From a bacterium (GTDB taxonomy: Bacteria; Krumholzibacteriota; Krumholzibacteriia; LZORAL124-64-63), in contig JADJCK010000007.1 in assembly GCA_016703265.1 (NCBI GenBank), positions 310,001 through 374,000 of the forward strand: a stretch of DNA of 64,000 bases, read 5' to 3'. A model generated the notes under the pieces. That model was not told the DNA's origin, ran no database searches, and saw only the letters and a program-made list of their open reading frames with translations. Below are positions 44,505 to 53,105 of the stretch, in pieces. A program made the position numbers and the translations under genes. Within the stretch, counting starts at the first letter, position 1, and each line of letters starts with the position of its first letter.

Positions 44505-45443
44505 TTGACCGACTTTGCACCGCGACGACACCTGCTGCCCACGCTGGCCCTGCTGATCTTCGGCGGGGTCTGCATTTCGTGGGCTGCCATCCTGGTCAAG
44601 GTGGCCGTCCGGCAGGAACTGGGGCCCACTTCGATCGCGTTCTGGCGGCTCCTGACGGGGGCCGTCACGTTGTTCGCGGCGGCGGCGCTGACCGGCCGTC
44701 CGCTGCTGCTGCCGCCGCGGCTGGCGCTGCTGGCCTGCCTGGGCGGGACCATCTTCACGGCCGACCTCTTCCTGTGGCACCGCTCGATCAACCTGGTCGG
44801 AGCGGGCCTGGCGACCATCCTCGCGAGCACGCAGGTCTTCAACACGGCCATCCTCAACTGGATTTTCGTGGGCGAGAAGCCGCGCGGGCGGTTCTTCTTC
44901 GCCGCGGCGGTGGGGCTGTTCGGCGTGGCGTTGCTGGCGGGCGTCGGCAGCGATATCGCGCTGACGGGCGACTACCTGCGCGGCGTGCTGCTGGGCCTGG
45001 CCACCGGGCTGGCCTACGGTTCCTACCTGCTGACCACGCGCCACCTGGGTCGCCGGGAGCCGCCGCTGTCGCCGATCACGATCGTCGCCTGGCTGTCGCT
45101 GGGCGGGGCCGCGAGCAGCGGGCTCATCTGCCTGTTCGAGAACGACCCGTTCCTGCCGGCAACGGCCACGGCCTGGTCGGCGCTGCTGGCGCTTGGCATC
45201 GCGGTGCAGGCCGGCGGCTGGTGGGCCATCGCCACGGCGCTGCCGCGCGTGCGCGGGGCCACCGGCGGGCTGGTGCTGCTGCTGCAGCCGCTGCTGGCCA
45301 CGGTGTGGGGCTGGCTGCTGTTCGGTGAAAGGCTGGCGCCGCTGCAACTGGTCGGCGCGCTGTTGACGCTGGGGGCGATCTACGCCGGTACGCTGGGCCT
45401 CGGTCGCCGGCCGGCCCGGGATGCTCAGGCGTCGCGATCGTAG
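44505..45443 (+). CDS. EamA/DMT-superfamily transporter
   Basis: A 312-residue membrane protein with ten predicted helices and two EamA repeats (LALLIFGGVCISWAAILVK; GVLLGLATGLAYGSYLLTT). It exports or imports small metabolites; the substrate is unknown. The TTG start follows GGAGG by 5 bases. Upstream in-frame sequence is arginine-rich and not membrane-like. Its end overlaps the 8-oxoguanine-deaminase-like gene tail to tail by 19 bases. Confidence 0.85.
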   Translation: MTDFAPRRHLLPTLALLIFGGVCISWAAILVKVAVRQELGPTSIAFWRLLTGAVTLFAAAALTGRPLLLPPRLALLACLGGTIFTADLFLWHRSINLVGAGLATILASTQVFNTAILNWIFVGEKPRGRFFFAAAVGLFGVALLAGVGSDIALTGDYLRGVLLGLATGLAYGSYLLTTRHLGRREPPLSPITIVAWLSLGGAASSGLICLFENDPFLPATATAWSALLALGIAVQAGGWWAIATALPRVRGATGGLVLLLQPLLATVWGWLLFGERLAPLQLVGALLTLGAIYAGTLGLGRRPARDAQASRS

Positions 45444-46741
45444 ACCACGCGCCCGCCGACGATGGTTGCGCGCGCCGGCTCCGGGTGGCAGAGCAGCAGC
45501 GCCGCCACCGGATCGTCGGCGCCGTCATAGCCGATCGCCTCGAGGTCGAACACGGCCAGGTCGCAGGCACGGCCCGGCTCGACCGCGCCGGCGTCCTCGC
45601 GGCCCAGGCAGCGCGCGCCGTCGAGCGTCGCCATCTCCAGCACTTCGTTGACCGTCATTGCCGCAGCGCCGCCCAGCACGCGGTGCAGCAGCAGCGTCTG
45701 CCTCAGTTCGGCCAGGAGGTTCGAGCTGTCGTTGCTCGCCGAACCGTCGACCGCCAGGCCGACCGGGCTGCCCGCACGCCTCAGCTCGCGCACGCGGCAG
45801 ATGCCCGAACCCAGCCGCATGTTCGACGAGGGGCAGTGGGCGATGCCGGTCCCGGCGCGGCCCAGCCGCGCGATCTCGTCGTCCTCGAACCAGATGCCGT
45901 GCGCCAGCCACACGTCGGGTCCCACCCATCCGACCGACTCCAGGAAGTCGAGCGGGCGGCAGCCGTAGATCCGCGTGCAGTAGTCGTTCTCGTCACGCGT
46001 CTCGGCCAGGTGCGTGTGCAGGCGTACTGAATGGCGGCGCGCCAGTTCGGCCGTGCGCCGCATCAGGTCGGGGTCCACCGAGAACGGAGAGCACGGCGCC
46101 AGCGCCACGCGCACCGCGGCGCCGGGGCGCGGGTCGTGCCAGCGGTCGATGACGCGTTCGCAATCGGCGAGGATCGTGTCGGGGTCCTGCACCACATCGT
46201 CGGGAGGCAGGCCGCCGTCCTTCACCGAGCGGCTCATCGAACCGCGCGTGGGATGGAAGCGGATGCCGGTCTGCAGCGCGGCGTCGATGATGATGTCCAG
46301 CAGGTGCGCCGAGGCCGCGCGGGGGAACAGGTAGTGGTGGTCGGTGGTCAGGGTGCAGCCCGAGCGCAGCAGTTCCTGGCAGCCGACCACGGCGGCGCGG
46401 TGGAAGTCATCGTCATCGAGCCGGGCCCACACCGGGTAGAGGGTGCGCAGCCACGGGAACAACTCGCTGTCGACGGCGGTGCGCCAGGCCCGCGTCCGCG
46501 TCTGGTAGAGGTGGTGGTGCGTATTCACGAGGCCCGGCAGCACCACGCAGCCCGTGGCGTCGAACCGCTCCCGGCCGGCGCTTGGCCGGCCGTCCGGGAA
46601 CTCGGGCACGGGCCCGGTGCCGACCTCCGTGACGAGGCCGTCACGGGCGGCCACCCAGGCATTGGTGAGCACCTCGCGGGACCCGTTCATGGTCACCAGC
46701 GTGGTGGCGCTCGTCAGCAGGAATTCCCCGGTTCCGTTCAT
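45425..46741 (-). CDS. 8-oxoguanine-deaminase-like amidohydrolase
   Basis: A 438-residue cytosolic deaminase. Metal motifs: LVNTHHHLYQTRTRAW (near 70), RLHTHLAETRDENDYC, WLAHGIWFEDDE and GLAVDGSASNDSSN, in the pattern of Pseudomonas 8-oxoguanine deaminase, which yields urate and ammonia. Guanine or other aminohydrolase activity cannot be excluded. The ATG at 46741 starts MNGTGEFLLTSA. The frame stays open far upstream but is antisense to xdh genes there. It is divergent from the xanthine-dehydrogenase operon and could feed it. Confidence 0.82.
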   Translation of the reverse strand: MNGTGEFLLTSATTLVTMNGSREVLTNAWVAARDGLVTEVGTGPVPEFPDGRPSAGRERFDATGCVVLPGLVNTHHHLYQTRTRAWRTAVDSELFPWLRTLYPVWARLDDDDFHRAAVVGCQELLRSGCTLTTDHHYLFPRAASAHLLDIIIDAALQTGIRFHPTRGSMSRSVKDGGLPPDDVVQDPDTILADCERVIDRWHDPRPGAAVRVALAPCSPFSVDPDLMRRTAELARRHSVRLHTHLAETRDENDYCTRIYGCRPLDFLESVGWVGPDVWLAHGIWFEDDEIARLGRAGTGIAHCPSSNMRLGSGICRVRELRRAGSPVGLAVDGSASNDSSNLLAELRQTLLLHRVLGGAAAMTVNEVLEMATLDGARCLGREDAGAVEPGRACDLAVFDLEAIGYDGADDPVAALLLCHPEPARATIVGGRVVYDRDA

Positions 46742-46768
46742 GGCTTTCCCCGCGGTGGCGCACGGCGG

Positions 46769-46817
46769 TTGATCGCCGCGCACGTTACAGTATACTTGGC
46801 CGTCGAGCCGGACCCAA
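46769..46817. promoter_or_regulatory. Overlapping divergent promoters sharing a palindromic -10
   Basis: AGTATACT (46789-46796) is a perfect palindrome that gives TATACT on both strands. On the plus strand TTGATC lies 16 bases upstream and drives the xdh genes; on the minus strand TTGGGT lies 17 bases upstream and drives the deaminase gene. Polymerases could not occupy both at once. Confidence 0.55.
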
Positions 46818-46834
46818 GGCCAAGGGAGAACGCC

Positions 46835-47719
46835 ATGTGGGACCTGAAGGAGTACCGGATCGCCGGCAGCGTCGGCGAAGCGGTGGCGATGATGGGCCGT
46901 GGCCCGGGCAAGGGCGTGTACATTGCCGGCGGCACCGACCTGTTCCTGTTCCCCCCGCAATGCGACTACGTCGTCGACATCAGCCACGCCGGCATCTCGA
47001 GCATCGCGCGCACGCCCGGCGGGGATGTGTTCATCGGCGCTGCCGCCACGCTGCACGACGTGGCCACCAATCCCTTCGTGGCCGCCTATGCCTGTGGGCT
47101 CCTGGCCCAGGCCTCGTCGCATTGCGGCAACCGGCCGGTGCGCTCGACCGCCACGCTCGGCGGCAACCTCTGCAACGCCCTGCCTTCGGCCGACCTGGCG
47201 CCGGCGCTGCTGGCGCTCGATGCCGTCTGTTACGTGGCCGACGAAGAGAGCCAGGAGAGCCTGCCGCTGGAGGACTTCTTCGTCGGTCCCCGACAGACGG
47301 TCCTCGAAGGCCGCCTGCTCGTGGGCATTGCCCTGCCGGGAGACTCCGCCGGCCGACGCGCGGCCGCCAGGCGCCTGACGCGCTCGGCCGAGGACATCGC
47401 ACTGGTGCAGGTCGCGGTCGCGCTCGAGGTGAACGAGGGGCGTGTCGGCGCCGTACGCATCGCCCTGGGCTCGGTGGCGCCCACGCCCATGAGGGCCATG
47501 CTGGCCGAGGCGCAACTGGAAGGCGAGCTGGTGGCCCACCTGACCCCGGACCACCTGGCCAATGCGGCGGCGATCGCCGCCGGCGAATGCGAACCGATCG
47601 ATGACCACCGCGCCAGCGCCGATTACCGCCGCGAGATGGTGGGCGTCCTGACGCGCCGCCTGCTGGCCGGGCTGCTGGCCGAGATGCCCGGCGAGGGCAA
47701 CGAGGGAGGCGCCGCGTGA
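46835..47719 (+). CDS. Molybdenum hydroxylase FAD-binding subunit
   Basis: A 294-residue subunit (XDH/selenate-reductase FAD family) that carries electrons between the FeS subunit and the acceptor. The FAD-binding motif is VYIAGGTDLFLFPP (near residues 27-40) and a second is STATLGGNLCNALPSADLAP. The C-terminal CO_deh_flav domain includes AVRIALGSVAPTPMRA. GGGAG precedes the ATG. It is first of three overlapping genes. Confidence 0.92.
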   Translation: MWDLKEYRIAGSVGEAVAMMGRGPGKGVYIAGGTDLFLFPPQCDYVVDISHAGISSIARTPGGDVFIGAAATLHDVATNPFVAAYACGLLAQASSHCGNRPVRSTATLGGNLCNALPSADLAPALLALDAVCYVADEESQESLPLEDFFVGPRQTVLEGRLLVGIALPGDSAGRRAAARRLTRSAEDIALVQVAVALEVNEGRVGAVRIALGSVAPTPMRAMLAEAQLEGELVAHLTPDHLANAAAIAAGECEPIDDHRASADYRREMVGVLTRRLLAGLLAEMPGEGNEGGAA

Positions 47720-48216
47720 AGATCGCCCTGGTGCTCAACGGTCGGAACACCGAGTGGGAAGCGCTGCCCGGCGCCACCCTGCTCGCGGTGCTGCGGGGCG
47801 AAGGCCTCACTGCCGCCAAGCGCGGCTGCGAGACCGGCGACTGCGGCGCCTGCACGGTGCTGCTGGACGGTCAGCCGGTGAACAGTTGTGTCGTCGCTGC
47901 CGCGCGCGCTCACGGCCGCCAGGTGACGACACTCGAGGGATTGGCGGGGGATCCGCTGTTGAAGCAGTTGCAGGAGGCGCTGGTCGAGCACGCCGGCATC
48001 CAGTGCGGCTACTGCACGCCGGGAATGCTGGTCAGCCTGCTCCACCTGATGCGCGAGAGCCGCGCCACGGGAGCGCAGCCCGACGACCACGCGATCCGCG
48101 AGGCGCTCAGCGGCAACCTCTGCCGGTGCACGGGCTACGTCAAGCCGGTGGCGGCCGCGGCGGCAGTCGCAGCGGCGCTGTCGACCATTCCTGCCAGCGG
48201 CACGGAGGCCTCATGA
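47716..48216 (+). CDS. Molybdenum hydroxylase 2Fe-2S subunit
   Basis: A 166-residue subunit with two 2Fe-2S clusters. The plant-ferredoxin-like cluster uses CETGDCGACTVLLDG and NSCVV; the second uses QCGYCTPGML and GNLCRCTGY. The GTG start overlaps the FAD-subunit stop. The length and order are standard for bacterial xanthine dehydrogenases. Confidence 0.95.
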   Translation: MKIALVLNGRNTEWEALPGATLLAVLRGEGLTAAKRGCETGDCGACTVLLDGQPVNSCVVAAARAHGRQVTTLEGLAGDPLLKQLQEALVEHAGIQCGYCTPGMLVSLLHLMRESRATGAQPDDHAIREALSGNLCRCTGYVKPVAAAAAVAAALSTIPASGTEAS

Positions 48217-50579
48217 GCCACGACGGATCGCAGGGTACGGGGACCGGCCTGGCCGGCGGCGCACTTGTTGTCGGTGCGCCGGCGTCTGGCGGGCAGGTCG
48301 GCCGCAACGTCGCCAAGATCGACGCCTTCAAGCTCGCCCGCGGCGAGCCGGTGTTCACCGACGACATCCACCCGACGGGCATGCTCTGGGCGAAGGTGCT
48401 GCCGTCGCCGCATGCGCATGCGCGCATCGTGAAGGTGGATGCCTCGCGCGCCCTGCTCCTGGACGGCGTGGTCGACGTGGCCTGGCACGCCCAGGTCAAG
48501 GCCATCCCGCACACGCGTGCCGGCCAGAGCCACCCGGAGCCGTCGCCTTGGGACACGGTGATCATGCCCGAGAAGGCGCGCTTCATCGGCGACCGTGTCG
48601 CCGTCGTCGTGGCCGAGACGCTGGAGGCTGCCGAACAGGCCCTGGGCCTGATCGACGTGCAGTACGAGGTGCTGCCCGCGCTGACCGACATGGACGAGGC
48701 GCTGGCGCGCACGGACGTGCTGGTGCACGAGGTTCCCGACCCGCGCGGCATCGCCGAGGGCGGTCGCACCAACGTGGCGGCGCGCATCGACAAGCAGGTG
48801 GGCAACGTCGACGAGGCGCTGAAGACCTGCGACCACGTGGTCGAGCGCACCTACTGGCTGCCGCGGGTGCAGGCCAGCCACATCGAGCCGCACGTGGCCA
48901 TCTCGTGGCTGGATGAGGACGGACGCCTTGTCGTGAAGACCAGCACGCAGGTGCCGTTCCACCTGCGGCGCATCCTGGCGCGCATCCTGGAGCTGAAGGA
49001 AGCGGATGTCCGCATCATCAAGCCACGTGTCGGCGGCGGCTTCGGCGACAAGCAGGAAATGGTGATGGAGGACCTGGTCGCCCTGATGACGCTGCGCACG
49101 CGGCGGCCGGTGCGACTCGAGTTCACGCGCGCCGAGGAACTGATCTGCGCGCGCTATCGCCACCCGCAGCGCATCGTGATGACGACCGGCGTGATGAACG
49201 ACGGCACCATCATCGCCAACCGCATGCACGTGACCGCGGACACGGGCGCCTACGGGAGCCACGCATTGACGGTGCAGGGCAACACCGGGCAGAAGGTGCT
49301 GCCCATGTACCCGTGCGCCAACATCCACTTCCAGGTCACCTGCCTGTACACGAACAACCCGGTCAGCGGCGCCTTCCGCGGCTACGGCGCGCCGCAGGGG
49401 TGCTTTGCGCTGGAGAGCCACATCGACGAGGTGGCCAAGGTCGTCGGCATCGAAAGGCTGGAACTCCGGCGCCGCAATCACATTCGACTGGGCGATACCG
49501 ACCCGCTGTCGGCCAAGCTCGGCGAGGGCAAGGAGGGGCTCGTGCGGATCATCCGCAGCACGGGCCTCGAGAAGGCCATCGAGCTGGGTTGCGAGGCCAT
49601 CGGCTGGGACCGGAAGCTGGAGCCCACGGCGCCGCACCTGCGGCGCGGACTGGGCATGGCGCTGGCCATGCAGGGCTCGGGCATCGCGGGCGTCGATTGG
49701 GGCGCGGCCACGGTCAAGCTGAACGAGGACGGGTCGGTGAACCTGATGGTGGGCGCCACCGATATCGGCCAGGGTTCGGACACGGTGCTGGCGCAGATGT
49801 GCGCCCAGGAACTGGGCATTGCCTACGAGGACGTGCGCGTGCTGAGTTCCGACACCGACCTGACGCCGTTCGATGTCGGGGCCTACGCCTCGAGCACGAC
49901 CTACGTGTCGGGCGGCGCGGTGGTCAAGGCGGCGCGGCTCGTGCGCGACCAGCTGGCGCTGGTGGCCGCGAAGAAGTGGGACTGCGCCCCGGAAGATGTC
50001 ACCTTCTCGAACGGCACGGTGGGCGACGGCGGCGCCAGGACGCTGCCGATGGCCGAACTGGCCAGCTTCGCGCTGTACCACACGAAGATGCAGCCCATGG
50101 CGACGGCCAGCCACATGTCGAACGAGTCGCCGCCGCCGTTCGCGGCGCAGTTCGCCGATGTGGAGGTGGATCCCGAGACCGGCGAGGTGTTCCTGCGCAG
50201 GTTCGTCTCGGCCGTCGATTGCGGCACGCCCATCCATCCCGACCTGGTCGAGGGCCAGATCGAGGGCGCCGTGGCGCAGGCAATTGGTTACGGCCTCTTC
50301 GAGGAGGTCATCATCGACCGGGCCGGGCGCGTGAAGAACGCGAACTTCCTCGACTACAAGATCGCTTCGGCGCTGGACATGCCGGAGATGGTCACGATAC
50401 TGGTTCCAACCGAGGAACCGAGCGGCCCCTTCGGGGCCAAGGCGGCCGGCGAGGTGCCCATCGACGGGCCGGCGCCGGCCATCGTCAATGCCATTTGCGA
50501 TGCGGTGGGGGTCCGGATGTACAGGATTCCAGCCACTTCTGAACGCGTTTGGCGCCAGATCAAGGAGGCAGGCGAATGA
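48213..50579 (+). CDS. Molybdenum hydroxylase catalytic (Mo-binding) subunit
   Basis: A 788-residue subunit binding the molybdopterin cofactor. Motifs: PRVGGGFGDKQEMVMED, SGAFRGYGAPQG, MVGATDIGQGSDTVLAQ and the active-site glutamate in FGAKAAGEVPIDG near the C-terminus. The family hydroxylates purines or other N-heterocycles. Position next to an 8-oxoguanine deaminase and wider links to YgeW/YgeY/SsnA point to xanthine or hypoxanthine as substrate, but nicotinate- or aldehyde-type activities are possible. Selenium use cannot be told from sequence. Confidence 0.92.
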   Translation: MSHDGSQGTGTGLAGGALVVGAPASGGQVGRNVAKIDAFKLARGEPVFTDDIHPTGMLWAKVLPSPHAHARIVKVDASRALLLDGVVDVAWHAQVKAIPHTRAGQSHPEPSPWDTVIMPEKARFIGDRVAVVVAETLEAAEQALGLIDVQYEVLPALTDMDEALARTDVLVHEVPDPRGIAEGGRTNVAARIDKQVGNVDEALKTCDHVVERTYWLPRVQASHIEPHVAISWLDEDGRLVVKTSTQVPFHLRRILARILELKEADVRIIKPRVGGGFGDKQEMVMEDLVALMTLRTRRPVRLEFTRAEELICARYRHPQRIVMTTGVMNDGTIIANRMHVTADTGAYGSHALTVQGNTGQKVLPMYPCANIHFQVTCLYTNNPVSGAFRGYGAPQGCFALESHIDEVAKVVGIERLELRRRNHIRLGDTDPLSAKLGEGKEGLVRIIRSTGLEKAIELGCEAIGWDRKLEPTAPHLRRGLGMALAMQGSGIAGVDWGAATVKLNEDGSVNLMVGATDIGQGSDTVLAQMCAQELGIAYEDVRVLSSDTDLTPFDVGAYASSTTYVSGGAVVKAARLVRDQLALVAAKKWDCAPEDVTFSNGTVGDGGARTLPMAELASFALYHTKMQPMATASHMSNESPPPFAAQFADVEVDPETGEVFLRRFVSAVDCGTPIHPDLVEGQIEGAVAQAIGYGLFEEVIIDRAGRVKNANFLDYKIASALDMPEMVTILVPTEEPSGPFGAKAAGEVPIDGPAPAIVNAICDAVGVRMYRIPATSERVWRQIKEAGE

Positions 50580-51169
50580 CCCGGAATATCGTGCGTATCA
50601 TGCTGGTGGCCGGCGCGCTGCTGGCGCTGGCCGGCTGCGGCGGCCAGAAGGAAGTCATCCGGACCGACGCGGGCGAGCAGATCGACCTGTCGGGCAACTG
50701 GAACGACACCGACGCCCAGAAGGTGTCGGCTGCCCTGGCCGCCCAGATCTCCAGCGGCCCGTGGATCGAGAACTTCCTGGCCGAGAAGGGCAAGAAGCCG
50801 ACGTTGATCGTTGCCCCGGTCCGCAACAAGACGGCCGAGCACATCGCCACGAAGACGCTGGTGGACCAGCTCGAGCGCGACTTCATCAACGGCGGCCGCG
50901 TGCGCGTCGTGGCCTCGGCCGAGGAGCGCGAGCAGGTGCGCGAGGAGCGCGCCGACCAGCAGGAATTCTCCTCGCCGGAAACGATGAAGAAGTGGGGCCT
51001 CGAGAAGGGCGCCGACGTGATGCTGATCGGCGAGATCAACCAGATCGTCGACAGCGAGGGCAAGCAGTCGGTCCGCTACTACCAGGTGGACTGCTACCTC
51101 ATCGACCTGCAGGACAACACCAAGCTCTGGGCGGGCTTCGAGAAGATCAAGAAGCTCGTCAAGGGATGA
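50576..51169 (+). CDS. LpoB-like lipoprotein
   Basis: A 197-residue lipoprotein with lipobox LALAGC (Cys at 21). The mature domain (TLIVAPVRNKTAEHIATKTLVDQLERDFINGGRVRVV, KWGLEKGADVMLIGEINQIVD, VDCYLIDLQDNTKLW) matches the PBP activator LpoB family, outer-membrane proteins that stimulate peptidoglycan synthase PBP1b. AAGGAGG lies before the ATG, which overlaps the xdh stop. It is followed by a COG3014-like lipoprotein, a usual neighbour. Confidence 0.88.
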   Translation: MTRNIVRIMLVAGALLALAGCGGQKEVIRTDAGEQIDLSGNWNDTDAQKVSAALAAQISSGPWIENFLAEKGKKPTLIVAPVRNKTAEHIATKTLVDQLERDFINGGRVRVVASAEEREQVREERADQQEFSSPETMKKWGLEKGADVMLIGEINQIVDSEGKQSVRYYQVDCYLIDLQDNTKLWAGFEKIKKLVKG

Positions 51170-51173
51170 CGCG

Positions 51174-52709
51174 GTGACCACCGACATCGTACCGGACGGC
51201 CGGCGGTCCACGGGGATCGCCGGCCGGTCGCCCGGGCGACAGGCGGCGCGCGCCGCCGTCGCGGCATTGCTGTGCCTGGCGTGGGCGCTGGCGCTGCCCG
51301 GCTGCGCCACCTACAGCGCGCAGATGGCCGACCTGCGGCCGCGGCTGGCAGCCGGCGATTTCGACGGTGCCCTGCGCACGATCGACGAGCACGGCGGCGG
51401 CACCGACCAGCTGCTCTCCTGGCTGGAGCGCGGTCTTGTCCTGCACTATGCCGATCGCTATGCGGAGAGCAACGAGGCCTTTGCGGCGGCCGAACGCACG
51501 GCGGCCGAGCGGTTCGACCGCTCGCTGGCCGAGGGCGCCATCTCGCTGTTGACCTCAGACGCCAACGTGGCCTACCGGCCGCGCCCGTTCGAGATGGCGC
51601 TCGTTCCCTACTACAAGGCGCTCAACTACGCCTGGCTCGGGCAACCGTCCGAGGCGGCGGTCGAAGCGCGCAGCGCGAGCCAGATGCTGGCGAAGTACGT
51701 CGACGCTTCGCTGGGCGCCGTTCGCGAGCAGGATCGCGGCGAACTCGAGCGCGTGCGCAACGACGCCTTCCTGCTCTGGTTCAGTGGCATGCTCTACGAG
51801 GCCGACGGTGAGCTCAACGACGCGTTCATCGCCTACCGCAACGCGGCCGTGGCCTTCGAGCAGAATGCCGGACTGCTGGGCCTGGAGGCGCCGGCGGACC
51901 TGGCCGGCGACCTGGCGCGGACTGCCGACCGGCTGGGCTTCAGGGCCGAGCTGGAGCAGGCGGCCCAGGCCAGCCCGTCGGTGTTCGCGGCGGCCGGCGA
52001 CACGACGCCGGATCTGGCGGTCCTGCGCGCCGATGCGCGCTGGGTGCCGGGAAACGGCGAACTGGTGCTACTTGTGGAGACCGGCCAGGTGCCGCAACTG
52101 GGGCAGGTCCGCCTCGATTTCCCCATTTTCAAGGGCGAGGACCACGCCGATCGCGACCGCTGGGGCTGGTCGCTCTATGACGGATACGGCTACGGCCGGG
52201 CCCGGGCCTCGAGCGGCGACGTGGAGTACTGGCTCTCGATCGCCGCACCCGAGCTGCACGACGAGGCGCCCCTGCCCTGCAGCGCCGTGCGCGCCAGCGC
52301 GGGCACGATCGGGGGCCACGCAGTGGGGACGCGGGCGGCCCATCTCGGGCGCGCGGCGCGCGTGTCGTTCGACGCCGAGAAGCCGACCATCTTCTTCCGG
52401 TCCATCGTGCGCGGCCTGACCAAGTACCTCGCCTCGCGCGGGGCAGAGAAGGTGGGCGGCAAGGGACTGGGCGTGCTGGCCAACATCCTCGGGGCCGTCA
52501 CGGAGAAGGCCGACACGCGCAGCTGGCTGACGTTGCCGGGGCAGGTCCACGTGCTGCGCCTGCACCTGCCGCCGGGCCGGCACGACGTGAAGCTGGAACT
52601 GCTGGGCGCCACCGGGCGCGTGGTGGCGGAGCAGACACTGGCCGGGATCGTCGTGAAGCCCGGCGAATGGACCTTCGAATCGCGGCGCGTCTTCGCGCTG
52701 CCGCAGTGA
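51174..52709 (+). CDS. COG3014-like lipoprotein with TPR-type helices
   Basis: A 511-residue lipoprotein with an unusually long lead before the lipobox LPGC (Cys about 44). Helical repeats follow (GDFDGALRTIDEHGGG, ADRYAESNEAFAAAERTA, MALVPYYKALNYAWLGQPSEAAVEA), and a beta-rich C-terminal half (HVLRLHLPPGRHDVKLELLG). It matches the pattern of COG3014 proteins that sit beside lpoB. The start is GTG with AAGGGA before it. It may work with LpoB in cell-wall growth (inferred). Confidence 0.72.
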   Translation: MTTDIVPDGRRSTGIAGRSPGRQAARAAVAALLCLAWALALPGCATYSAQMADLRPRLAAGDFDGALRTIDEHGGGTDQLLSWLERGLVLHYADRYAESNEAFAAAERTAAERFDRSLAEGAISLLTSDANVAYRPRPFEMALVPYYKALNYAWLGQPSEAAVEARSASQMLAKYVDASLGAVREQDRGELERVRNDAFLLWFSGMLYEADGELNDAFIAYRNAAVAFEQNAGLLGLEAPADLAGDLARTADRLGFRAELEQAAQASPSVFAAAGDTTPDLAVLRADARWVPGNGELVLLVETGQVPQLGQVRLDFPIFKGEDHADRDRWGWSLYDGYGYGRARASSGDVEYWLSIAAPELHDEAPLPCSAVRASAGTIGGHAVGTRAAHLGRAARVSFDAEKPTIFFRSIVRGLTKYLASRGAEKVGGKGLGVLANILGAVTEKADTRSWLTLPGQVHVLRLHLPPGRHDVKLELLGATGRVVAEQTLAGIVVKPGEWTFESRRVFALPQ

Positions 52710-52716
52710 GGCGATC

Positions 52717-53082
52717 ATGGCCAAGTTGATTCCCGCGCCCACCATCATCGAGGCGGCCGGCAACCTCCCCAAGAAGATCGAGGAGTTCGTCGGTCGCGTG
52801 AATTCGTCGACCGCGGACGTCAGCATCGCGCGCATGACCAGCCCGCCGGGCTGGGTCGAGCCCGGACAGACGCCGATGTTCGACGAGTACACGCTGGTCC
52901 TGTCGGGAATGCTCCGCGTGGAGACCGCTGCGGGCTCCCTCGACGTGGGACCCGGCCAGGCCGTGCACTGCCCGGCCGGGCAGTGGGTGCGCTACTCGTC
53001 GCCCGAAGCGGGCGGCGCGCAGTACGTGGCCGTGTGCCTGCCCGCCTTCTCACCCGACACCGTGCGCCGCGATCCGTCCTAG
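52717..53082 (+). CDS. Small cupin-domain protein
   Basis: A 121-residue single cupin. The barrel motifs are seen as GWVEPGQTPMFDEYTLVLSG and GPGQAVHCPAGQWVRYSSP. It lacks the usual HxH of metal-binding cupins in the first motif; a single histidine remains in the second. The function is not predictable. It starts 7 bases after the previous stop. Confidence 0.8.
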   Translation: MAKLIPAPTIIEAAGNLPKKIEEFVGRVNSSTADVSIARMTSPPGWVEPGQTPMFDEYTLVLSGMLRVETAAGSLDVGPGQAVHCPAGQWVRYSSPEAGGAQYVAVCLPAFSPDTVRRDPS

Positions 53083-53105
53083 CGCGGCTCAGCGAAAGGC
53101 CCGGC

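Noticed and set aside
45425..47608. 727-residue form of the deaminase gene
   Set aside because: The upstream 289 residues are antisense to the xdh FAD gene; homology begins at ATG 46741.
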